NCBI GenBank assembly: GCA_029937205.1 | Contig: JAPYQV010000055.1 | Span: forward strand, 1-10,406 | DNA length: 10,406 bases | Source of the DNA: Alphaproteobacteria bacterium | Lineage (GTDB): Bacteria > Pseudomonadota > Alphaproteobacteria > UBA828 | Direction: 5' to 3' | Shown here: positions 1 through 5,842 of the stretch, piece after piece | Layout: every line of letters begins with the position of its first letter | Position numbering within the stretch: the stretch's first letter is position 1 | Program-made: the position numbers and the translations under genes | Notes under the pieces: generated by a model | The model's database searches: none | Told to the model about the DNA's origin: nothing | The model's input: the letters and a program-made list of their open reading frames with translations, nothing else

Positions 1-128
1 GTAGAAAATCGCGTCGACTACATTCCGAGGCTGTTTTGACACAGCCTGGGTCAAATTCGGACTTTCGTTGTGTAGATGGAGAATGACCGGTTTACGTCAA
101 TAAGCGGAATCGTTGCCAGCGGCGTCAA
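1..128. other. Non-coding left edge with overlapping inverted repeats
   Basis: No convincing coding frame lies in these 128 bases, which are downstream of the leftward isochorismatase-family gene. Two inverted repeats overlap: AGGCTGT (28-34) with ACAGCCT (41-47), and TTTGAC (35-40) with GTCAAA (50-55). They share bases, so the two hairpins exclude each other. Neither is followed by a T-run on the leftward strand, so this is not a clear intrinsic terminator. The TTTTGACACAGCCT wording resembles ends of some insertion sequences, but no transposase or second end is in view. Confidence 0.4.
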
Positions 129-833
129 TTATGGGTCGATGGCCTGGGCTTTGAGCCCCATCAAATAATCCAGCACGTCGCTGGTCTCGACCACATCCGC
201 CGAGCAGCGGTTCATGTCGAACAGGTTGATCGCCTGCGAGATCGGCATGCGGTCGAACACCGCGTCGGACGGGACGATGGCGCGGAAATTGTAGGAGAAG
301 GCGTCGAATACGGTGGCGCGGACGCAGTTGCAGGTCGAGCCGCCGGTGACGATCAGCGTGTCGATTTGCCGATCGATCAGATAGGACAGCAACGGAGTGC
401 CGAAAAAGCTGCTCGGCTTCTTTTTGGTGATCACCAGGTCGCCGGGTTCGGGCGCGATTTCCTTGGTGATCTCGCTGCCGAAGGTGCCTTCGAGATAGAC
501 ATTCTCGCTGTCGGGCGCGCCGATCTTGGCGTCGAACAGGCCGGCGTCACCGGCTTCCCGGTCGATGGCGAAACGGGTATAGACCACCGGCACGCCGGCC
601 GGGCGGGCGGCGGCTAATATGGCTTCGATGCGGCGCAATGCCGGCCACGCGACCTCAGGTGCGGCGTAGGGAAATTTATCCGGATCGTTGCCGGATTCCT
701 CGCCGGTCATATAGTTTTGCACATCGATGACGATCACCGCCGGGCGCTTGCCATAGCCGATGGTCCGCGCCCACTTTCCGCGCTCGATGGTCGCCAGATC
801 CTCTGCGCTGAGGTAATCCCGCCAATCCTGCAT
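129..833 (-). CDS. Isochorismatase-family cysteine amidohydrolase (N-carbamoylsarcosine amidase-like)
   Basis: A 234-residue cytosolic hydrolase of the isochorismatase superfamily. In the N-carbamoylsarcosine amidase/maleamate amidohydrolase branch, which it resembles most, a Cys-Asp-Lys triad hydrolyses a C-N amide or carbamoyl bond. The Asp is visible in VIVIDVQN (D37), the Lys in ITKKKPSSFFGT (K137 or K138), and the nucleophile in TGGSTCNCVRAT (C170), followed by the family-typical FDAFSYNFRAIVP. Length is normal for the group. The ATG at 833 is preceded by AGGG about 8 nt upstream. It is the last gene of a leftward run behind a GntR regulator, CitE-like lyase and NTF2-like gene, with a 100-bp gap before it, so it may also have its own promoter. 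The context suggests it releases ammonia or a carbamoyl group from the compound degraded by this module. The exact substrate is not deducible; true isochorismatase activity is unlikely, as no siderophore genes are nearby. Confidence 0.88.
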   Translation of the reverse strand: MQDWRDYLSAEDLATIERGKWARTIGYGKRPAVIVIDVQNYMTGEESGNDPDKFPYAAPEVAWPALRRIEAILAAARPAGVPVVYTRFAIDREAGDAGLFDAKIGAPDSENVYLEGTFGSEITKEIAPEPGDLVITKKKPSSFFGTPLLSYLIDRQIDTLIVTGGSTCNCVRATVFDAFSYNFRAIVPSDAVFDRMPISQAINLFDMNRCSADVVETSDVLDYLMGLKAQAIDP

Positions 834-867
834 TACGGTTACCCTAATGGTCCCTCAAACGCCGGGC

Positions 868-883
868 GCACGCATCCGCGTGC
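868..883. repeat. Small inverted repeat in the gap before the amidohydrolase gene
   Basis: GCACGC (868-873) and GCGTGC (878-883) are exact reverse complements around a 4-base loop. The hairpin lies in the 100-bp gap between the NTF2-like gene and the amidohydrolase gene. It has no T-run on either side, so its role, if any, may be in RNA processing or stability rather than termination. A repeat of this size can occur by chance in GC-rich DNA. Confidence 0.35.
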
Positions 884-924
884 TTGGCTGCCTCGCGTAA
901 GCTCGGGCGCGAAGTCTCGCTTGC

Positions 925-945
925 CGGAATGCATCATGCATTCCG
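925..945. repeat. Perfect 9-bp hairpin with a stop codon in its loop
   Basis: CGGAATGCA (925-933) and TGCATTCCG (937-945) are exact reverse complements separated by TCA (934-936). Read leftward, that TCA is the TGA stop codon of the NTF2-like gene. No T-run follows on the leftward strand, but on the rightward strand a T-rich stretch (ATCTTCGTTTT) follows, so it could act as a terminator against rightward transcripts. It could also be an mRNA-processing or stabilising structure between two genes of the leftward unit. Confidence 0.5.
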
Positions 946-1443
946 ATCTTCGTTTTGCCAGGGCGGGATCGGTGTTTCCCAATCCGCATTTGACGTGGCG
1001 CTTTTAAGCTTCAGGATCAGCTCCATATGGCTGCACAGCCAAGCGTCCTGCTCTTTACGGAAGGTTGATTCGTACCAGCCGCCGATCCAGGTGTCTTCGG
1101 TCGCGCCGTCGCCTTCCGACGCCGCCTTGGCCAATTCCCAGAGGTAATATTCGCCGCTTGCCGATTGCCCGTCCTCGGCAATGTCGATAATCGGTTGGGT
1201 CATGTAATGGAGCGCTCACGGCAATGTGATGGTGCAGGTTTCGCGGAGGCCCTGGACAACGTCCTCGCGCCCCTTCCAGCCGCCGACGCCGTCGCAATTC
1301 CAGCCGGCATCCTCGGTGAAGCAGGCAGCCAGCAAAATTGGATCGCCATTCTTGTCGATCGCCTTGGCGTAGCGCGCGATCAATTGTTTAATCGCTTCGA
1401 TATCTTCCAGGCGTTGCAGGCGTTTTTCGATGTCTCCCGACAT
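934..1443 (-). pseudogene. NTF2/SnoaL-like protein gene interrupted by an in-frame TGA
   Basis: The frame from the ATG at 1443 has a strong Shine-Dalgarno (GGGAG, 6 nt upstream) and encodes 75 residues before TGA at 1218-1216. The same frame then continues with ALHY, an ATG at 1203, and 89 more residues to TGA at 936-934. Read through, the product is about 169 residues and looks like one SnoaL/NTF2-like cone-fold domain. The first part has the helix IEAIKQLIARYAKAID and a CFTEDAGW strand; the second has HYMTQPIIDI, SGEYYLWE and WIGGWYESTF, which are typical of the second half of the fold. Such proteins act as small isomerases, dehydratases or hydrolases, or have no known activity. TGA ends other genes here (the CaiB-family gene, for example), so it is not reassigned. 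No Shine-Dalgarno precedes the ATG at 1203, so separate translation of the second half looks weak. It lies 17 bp after the CitE-like gene. A genuine nonsense mutation, a sequencing error and recoding all remain possible. Confidence 0.75.
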
Positions 1444-1460
1444 ACATTTCTCCCGGTTGT

Positions 1461-2342
1461 TTAAGTCGCTTTGGCCTCGATCGCCGCCATCAATTCGAGC
1501 GTGCGCAGGGCCTTCTCATAAATCGGATAGTCGACGAAATAGCCGTCGACCTGGATCGAGGCGGAGCCTTCCGCTTCCGCCGCCGCGAAAGCCTCGACAT
1601 GTTTTTGCGCCCGCGCGACCTCTTCGGCGCTCGGTGTGAACACGGCGTTCACCGGCGCAATCTGCGCCGGATGAATGCAAAGCTTGCCGCGAAAACCCAG
1701 CGCCAATGCGGTGCGCGCCGATTGCTCCAGATGGGTGCTGTCTGCCAAATCGATAAACACCGTATCGATCGGCGCGTCCAATCCGGCAATGCGGGATGCG
1801 AGCGCGATTACCGAGCGCGCGTGGCTGAGCTCACCCTCTTCTGGTGTCCACACCATGCCCATATCATTGGTGAAATCCCCGGCGCCGAAGGAGACGCGTT
1901 TGATGCGCGTGCCGGCTTGCGCAATTTCGTCGATTGCCGCGACACCGCGCCCGGTCTCGATGATCGGCAGGATATCGAGGCCGCCCACTGCCATGCCGCG
2001 CTCGCGCTCGATCTGGCCGATCAGCCAGTCGATCATCTGCAATTGGCTGGCGCTCTCGACCTTGGGCAACATAATGCCGTCGAGCCACGGGCCGATAACT
2101 TCTTGCAGATCGCCATAGCAGAAATCCGTATCGCTCGAGTTGACCCGGATATAGCCCCGGCTGGCGCGCTCCGGCCGGGTCTTCAGAGCGTCCACGACCG
2201 TGGCGCGCGTCGCCACCTTTTGCTCGAGCGCGACCGCATCCTCCAAATCCAATACCACCGCATCGGCGCCGACGGTGAAGACCTTCTCTACTTTGCGGGC
2301 ATGATTGCCGGGCGCGAACAGCCAAGTACGCAACGGATCCAT
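1461..2342 (-). CDS. HpcH/HpaI aldolase/citrate lyase family protein (CitE-like acyl-CoA lyase)
   Basis: A 293-residue TIM-barrel enzyme of the CitE/malyl-CoA lyase type. Known members cleave or form 3-hydroxyacyl-CoA thioesters such as malyl-CoA, citramalyl-CoA or beta-methylmalyl-CoA by Mg-dependent retro-aldol/Claisen chemistry. Visible motifs are LFAPGN near the N-terminus, VLDLEDAV (D32, E34, D35), YIRVN (R66), PIIETG with the Mg ligand E129, SFGAGDFTND with the Mg ligand D156, and CIHPAQI (222-228). Length fits the stand-alone family. The ATG at 2342 has AAGGAG 10 nt upstream. The gene starts 20 bp after the GntR regulator and ends 17 bp before the NTF2-like gene, so co-transcription is likely. 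No CitD or CitF subunit genes are nearby, which argues against a citrate lyase complex and for a free CoA-ester lyase. Which hydroxyacyl-CoA it uses cannot be told from sequence alone. Confidence 0.9.
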   Translation of the reverse strand: MDPLRTWLFAPGNHARKVEKVFTVGADAVVLDLEDAVALEQKVATRATVVDALKTRPERASRGYIRVNSSDTDFCYGDLQEVIGPWLDGIMLPKVESASQLQMIDWLIGQIERERGMAVGGLDILPIIETGRGVAAIDEIAQAGTRIKRVSFGAGDFTNDMGMVWTPEEGELSHARSVIALASRIAGLDAPIDTVFIDLADSTHLEQSARTALALGFRGKLCIHPAQIAPVNAVFTPSAEEVARAQKHVEAFAAAEAEGSASIQVDGYFVDYPIYEKALRTLELMAAIEAKAT

Positions 2343-2362
2343 TCTATCATCGCTCCTTGGTA

Positions 2363-3121
2363 TTAGACATTGTTCGCGCGCCCCCAGGCTTGCTGCAGTT
2401 CCATGGAATAGGTGAAGCGCCCGGCCGGGTGCTCGATGACGGATATTTCGTAATGCCGTCCCGAGGCTTCGGCGTAGCGCCGCACGATGATCAGTGCCGG
2501 TGTGCCGGCCTCGACTTCGAGCTCGACCGCGTGCTCGGCCGATATTTCACCGGCGAACAGATCGATTTCGACTTTCGCCGGGTGCTGGTCGAAATGGCGG
2601 TCGATCAGGGCGTGCACGGGTGTGTTGTCCTTGCCGATCCATTGCACCAGCGGTGCAAATTTCGGCAGCACATAGATGTTGCTCCAACAGAGCGGCAGGC
2701 CGTCGGAGCGCCGCCGCAGCGCCTCGATATGAAACCAGCGCCGGCGCAACCGGCCATCCAGGGTCGCGGCCAGGGCCTTGTCGGCCACCAGGTCGCGCGA
2801 CGAGAGGACATGCAGGCGGGTGTCTTCCGGATATTGCAGAAACTCGCCGAGCGAGCCCAGGGTCTGGACGAACTGTGGCGCTGGCTCGCGTGCCTGGACC
2901 AACGTTCCCGAGCCTTGGCGGCGTGATACCACGCCCATTTCACCCAGTCTTCTGAGCGCCTCGCGCACGGTATAGCGGCTGACGCCGAATTGCTGGCACA
3001 GGTCGAGCTCGGACGGCAGCATGGTGCCGACCGGGTGGTGGTCATCGGCGATTTGCGCGAGCAGGGAATCGGCCACTTCCTGGTATCGAAGGCGCGATTT
3101 GCGTGTTTTGTTCTTGCGCAT
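2363..3121 (-). CDS. GntR-family transcriptional regulator with UTRA domain (HutC/FarR type)
   Basis: A 252-residue DNA-binding regulator. Residues 11-77 form the GntR winged helix-turn-helix (LRYQEVADSL, the PSELDLCQQFGVSRYTVREALRRL helices, then GVVSRRQGSGTLV). Residues from about 95 to 243 form a UTRA effector domain, ending in a typical ISVIEHPAGRFTYSMEL stretch; this domain binds a small effector, often a substrate or intermediate of the controlled pathway. The ATG at 3121 gives a standard-length protein. In-frame ATG at 3178 would add 19 residues of non-family sequence and intrude on a candidate promoter. No strong Shine-Dalgarno helps either start. It is the first gene of the leftward catabolic unit and faces the CaiB-family gene across 110 bp, so it probably controls both directions, most simply as a repressor relieved by the pathway's substrate. 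Confidence 0.9.
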   Translation of the reverse strand: MRKNKTRKSRLRYQEVADSLLAQIADDHHPVGTMLPSELDLCQQFGVSRYTVREALRRLGEMGVVSRRQGSGTLVQAREPAPQFVQTLGSLGEFLQYPEDTRLHVLSSRDLVADKALAATLDGRLRRRWFHIEALRRRSDGLPLCWSNIYVLPKFAPLVQWIGKDNTPVHALIDRHFDQHPAKVEIDLFAGEISAEHAVELEVEAGTPALIIVRRYAEASGRHYEISVIEHPAGRFTYSMELQQAWGRANNV

Positions 3122-3154
3122 ATGACGGCCGCCAGTGTTTGCGGCACGCCATGA

Positions 3155-3183
3155 TTGGCTTCCCGCCGGACGGGACATTATAA
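3155..3183 (+). promoter_or_regulatory. Candidate promoter of the CaiB-family gene with possible operator
   Basis: TTGGCT (3155-3160) and TTATAA (3178-3183) are spaced 17 bp apart and resemble a sigma-70 -35/-10 pair reading toward the CaiB-family start at 3232. Between them lies the inverted repeat TCCCG (3161-3165) / CGGGA (3171-3175). A regulator bound there would block RNA polymerase. It is not a textbook HutC-type AT-rich site, so linking it to the GntR protein is inference from position only. Confidence 0.35.
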
Positions 3184-3231
3184 AGGTCAAATGCGCCGCC
3201 GCGCAGCCCTTTCCGATAGTTGGAGCGAAAA

Positions 3232-4401
3232 ATGAAATTAACAGGGATCAAGGTGCTCGACCTTTCACGTTTTTTGCCGGGTTCGCACCTCGCCATGATG
3301 ATGGCCGATCATGGCGCCGAAGTGATCAAGATCGAAGATACCAAAGCCGGCGATCCGGTTCGTTATATCGGCGCCGAGAGCGGCGGCCAGACGGTCTATT
3401 TCCGCAATGCCAACCGCAATAAGAAGAGCCTGTCGCTCGACCTCAAGAGCGATGCGGGGCGGGAATTGTTCCTGCGCCTGGCGGAAGGCGCCGATGTGCT
3501 GCTCGAAACGTTTCGCCCCGGCGTCGTCGGCCGCCTTGGAATCGACTATGACAGCGTCAAGGCACGCGCGCCGCAGCTGGTTTATTGCTCGATTTCCGCC
3601 TTCGGCCAGGACGGCCCTTACCGCGACCGTCCGGCCCATGATCTCAGCGTTTGTGCGCTCGCCGGTGTTGCCAGTCTCAGTGTCGACCCAAACGGCCAGC
3701 CCAATATGCCGTGCATGCCGCCGAGCGATATGGGCGGCTCGCTGATGGCGTTTGGCGGCATTCTGATGGCCCTGGTGGGCCGTGCCCGGACCGGCAAGGG
3801 CGATTATCTCGATATGTCCATGTATGACTCGCTGGTTTCCTGGACGCCGCACATCGCCGGCAAGGCGCTGGCCGAGGGCCGAGCGCCGGAACCCTGGCAG
3901 GAGCGCACCCAGGGCGGTGCCGCGTTCTACCGGCCCTATGCGGTGAAAGGCGGCGGCCATATCACGCTCGGCGGCAGCGAGATGAAGTTCGTCACCAATT
4001 TCCTTAGCGCCATGGAGCGCGAGGATCTCATCGAGGTCGCCAAACGACCGCCCGGCGACGCCCAGGCGGAGCTGCGCGATTATTTGATCGAGACCTTCCT
4101 GACCAAGACGCGGGACGAATGGAGCGCCTGGTTTGAGGGCCGCGATATCTGTTTTGCCCCGGTGCTCGACCTCAAGGAAGCGTTCGACAATGCGCATTTG
4201 CACGCCCGCGATATGCTGCTGCGCGACGCTGACGGCAATGCCCATCTCGGCATCCCGATCAAGTTCCGCGAGGAGCCCGGCGCGGTGCACATGCAGGCGC
4301 CGGCGCTCGGCGAGCATTCCGAGGAAATCGCACTTGGCGCCGGTCTCAGTGCCGATGAAGTCGCGGCGTTGAAAGAAAAGGGCGTACTGCGCACAAATTG
4401 A
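3232..4401 (+). CDS. CaiB/BaiF-family (class III) acyl-CoA transferase or alpha-methylacyl-CoA racemase-like enzyme
   Basis: A 389-residue protein of the CaiB/BaiF/FRC/AMACR fold. Members transfer CoA between carboxylic acids through an aspartyl-CoA intermediate, or racemise 2-methylacyl-CoA esters. The N-terminus has IKVLDLSRFLPGSHLAMMMADHGAEVIKIE, split here as VLDLSRFLPG (8-17) and GAEVIKIE; CoA-binding NRNKKSLSLDL follows at 61-71. The shared catalytic Asp is D166 in PPSDMGGS. H136 in RPAHDLSV lies exactly 30 residues before it, the same spacing as the His126/Asp156 pair of bacterial alpha-methylacyl-CoA racemase; classical transferases usually lack this His. The ATG at 3232 is preferred because GGAG lies 6 nt upstream at 3222-3225; a TTG at 3220 would add four residues. 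It diverges from the GntR gene and ends 4 bp from the convergent permease gene. In context it would form or isomerise the CoA ester cleaved by the CitE-like lyase. Confidence 0.9.
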   Translation: MKLTGIKVLDLSRFLPGSHLAMMMADHGAEVIKIEDTKAGDPVRYIGAESGGQTVYFRNANRNKKSLSLDLKSDAGRELFLRLAEGADVLLETFRPGVVGRLGIDYDSVKARAPQLVYCSISAFGQDGPYRDRPAHDLSVCALAGVASLSVDPNGQPNMPCMPPSDMGGSLMAFGGILMALVGRARTGKGDYLDMSMYDSLVSWTPHIAGKALAEGRAPEPWQERTQGGAAFYRPYAVKGGGHITLGGSEMKFVTNFLSAMEREDLIEVAKRPPGDAQAELRDYLIETFLTKTRDEWSAWFEGRDICFAPVLDLKEAFDNAHLHARDMLLRDADGNAHLGIPIKFREEPGAVHMQAPALGEHSEEIALGAGLSADEVAALKEKGVLRTN

Positions 4402-4405
4402 CGGA

Positions 4406-5353
4406 TTAGCTCGGCGGCGATGGCTGCGGCGGGTCGATGGCTTTCCTGTCGCGCTTCGAGACCACGGCTTCGCGGTAGGCGAGATAGATGGTGCTGGAGA
4501 AAATCACCGCGCCGCCGATCCAGACAAACACTTCCGGTACCTGGCCGAAGAGGAAATAGCCGAGCAGGCTGGCCCAGATCAGGCGCAGGAAATCGAGCGG
4601 CAGCACGGCCGTCGCATCGGCCTCGCGGAAGGCTTGGGCCAGGAACAGATGCCCGGCGGTCCCGATCGTGCCCATCAGGGCGAGCCAGCCGAGGTCTTCC
4701 CATGTCGGCCACTGCCAGACGAAGGCGGCGGGAATGGCCGAGAGCGGGGTCAGGATGAGCGTCATATAGGCGGTGAGGGTGATGCTCGATTCGGTGCGCG
4801 ACAGGACTTTGATCATCAAGAGCGCACAGGCCCATATGACCGAGGAGCCGAGCGCCAACAGGGTGCCGAGTTCGAGATCGCCGGAGCCCGGGCGGAGCAC
4901 GATCATCACGCCGGCGAACCCGATGAGCAGCGCGCCGATGCGGCGGTAGCGGATTGTTTCGCCGAGCAGGAGCACAGCGCCAATTGTGACAAAGAGCGGC
5001 GCGGTAAAAGTCATGGCCGCGACCGTGGCGAGCGGCGCCATGGTGACGGCGGTAAAAAACAGCAGCATCGAGCCGACATGCACGCCGCCGCGGAGTGCAT
5101 GCAGTCCGAGGCGCTTGGTGCGCAGAATGCCGAAGCCATAGCGCATGAAAAACGGCGCGAGCACGATAAAGCCGAATAGATTGCGGAAAAACGCCATCTC
5201 GAACGGATGCTGGGTCTCGCCGACATGGCGGATGAGGGCGTGCATGGAAGAGAACAGAATGGTGGCGCAGAGCAGCAACAACATGCCGCGCATCTGCCCC
5301 GGCAGGCGTAGATATTGTGCGCTGAAATAGGTGAAAATTTGGGCGGGCCGCAT
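4406..5353 (-). CDS. EamA/DMT-superfamily permease
   Basis: A roughly 315-residue inner-membrane protein with two EamA repeats, about ten predicted helices. The first repeat starts at the hydrophobic MLLLLCATILFSSMHALIRH segment and contains PFEMAFFRNLFGFIVLAP. The second includes GTLLALGSSVIWACALLMIKV, then LGWLALMGTIGTAGHLFLAQAF and the final VFVWIGGAVIFSSTIYLAY. The family (RhaT/YdcZ-like drug/metabolite transporters) exports or imports small metabolites; the substrate is not predictable. The ATG at 5353 lacks a clear Shine-Dalgarno. An internal ATG at 5293, right before the first helix, has a GGGG stretch upstream and is an alternative start. The gene follows the rhodanese gene by about 29 bp, so the two may be co-transcribed. 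It converges on the CaiB-family gene with only 4 bp between stop codons, leaving no room for separate terminators. Confidence 0.88.
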   Translation of the reverse strand: MRPAQIFTYFSAQYLRLPGQMRGMLLLLCATILFSSMHALIRHVGETQHPFEMAFFRNLFGFIVLAPFFMRYGFGILRTKRLGLHALRGGVHVGSMLLFFTAVTMAPLATVAAMTFTAPLFVTIGAVLLLGETIRYRRIGALLIGFAGVMIVLRPGSGDLELGTLLALGSSVIWACALLMIKVLSRTESSITLTAYMTLILTPLSAIPAAFVWQWPTWEDLGWLALMGTIGTAGHLFLAQAFREADATAVLPLDFLRLIWASLLGYFLFGQVPEVFVWIGGAVIFSSTIYLAYREAVVSKRDRKAIDPPQPSPPS

Positions 5354-5382
5354 CAATCAGTTATTTCGGAGCGCCGAGGAGC

Positions 5383-5778
5383 CTATTTCTTCTCCTTGGC
5401 GACGACCGCGCCGCCGGCTTCTTTCCAGGCCGCGAACCCGCCGGCGATATGGGCCACCGACGCGAGACCCATATTCTGTACTGCTTGGGTGGCAAGCGCC
5501 GAGCGCAGGCCGCCGGCGCAAAAGAAGATAAATTTCTTGCCGCTGCCGAAATCCTCGCGGAAATAGGAGCTTTCCGGATCGACCCAGAATTCCAGCATGC
5601 CGCGCGGCGCATGCATGGCGCCGGGCACCGCACCCTCGCGCCAGAGCTCGCGGATATCGCGGATATCGACCAGTTGCACGGTTTCGTCATCGGCGAACTT
5701 GACCGCTTGTTCTGCCGTCACGGTTTCAATCTCCGCTTCGGCTTCCGCGCAGAGTTGTTTGACACCCTTGCTAATCAT
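5383..5778 (-). CDS. Single-domain rhodanese-like protein
   Basis: A 131-residue cytosolic protein with one rhodanese domain. Such proteins carry a persulfide on an active-site Cys and transfer sulfane sulfur to thiols or cyanide. The features are VQLVDIRDIRE (35-44), the VPGAMHAPRG strand-loop (51-60), FIFFCAGGLRS with catalytic C87 in a six-residue loop ending in R92-S93, and HIAGGFAAWKEAGG near the C-terminus, a family signature. The start at 5778 (MISKGVK) is chosen because GGAG lies 9 nt upstream; an upstream start at 5820 would add 14 residues without a ribosome site and would narrow the divergent promoter region. It precedes the DMT permease gene by about 29 bp and diverges from the methyltransferase-like gene across 64 bp. 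The small loop and length match GlpE/PspE-like sulfurtransferases. Confidence 0.88.
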   Translation of the reverse strand: MISKGVKQLCAEAEAEIETVTAEQAVKFADDETVQLVDIRDIRELWREGAVPGAMHAPRGMLEFWVDPESSYFREDFGSGKKFIFFCAGGLRSALATQAVQNMGLASVAHIAGGFAAWKEAGGAVVAKEKK

Positions 5779-5842
5779 ACTGAAAGTCTCCAAATTTCCT
5801 GACGCACAAAGGTATACCATCGATTGCGGCGAAGCTGAACTT
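5779..5842. promoter_or_regulatory. Divergent promoter region between rhodanese and methyltransferase-like genes
   Basis: These 64 bases must hold the start signals for genes in both directions. The 8-bp perfect palindrome GGTATACC (5811-5818) provides a TATACC -10-like hexamer on each strand. No good -35 match is visible at the right distance in either direction, so the promoter call rests on position and the palindrome only. Confidence 0.3.

Noticed and set aside
868..945. Intrinsic terminator for the leftward unit before the amidohydrolase gene
   Set aside because: The two hairpins here are not followed by T-runs on the leftward strand, so they do not meet the usual form of an intrinsic terminator in that direction.
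1180..1218. Selenocysteine at the TGA in the NTF2-like gene
   Set aside because: No hairpin resembling a bacterial SECIS is apparent just after the TGA, and this family is not known for selenocysteine. Kept only as an outside possibility under the main finding.
1599..2366. Plus-strand open frame opposite the CitE-like gene
   Set aside because: Composition is that of an antisense shadow; the CitE-like motifs on the minus strand explain this DNA.
3265..4317. Long open frame (350 codons) on the minus strand opposite the CaiB-family gene
   Set aside because: It is a shadow of GC-rich coding DNA. The plus-strand frame has clear family motifs and a Shine-Dalgarno; the opposite frame shows no recognisable domain.
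5597..5842. Upstream extension of the methyltransferase-like frame
   Set aside because: It runs through the rhodanese gene on the other strand and encodes low-complexity Ser/Ala-rich shadow sequence; homology-like sequence begins after 5843.
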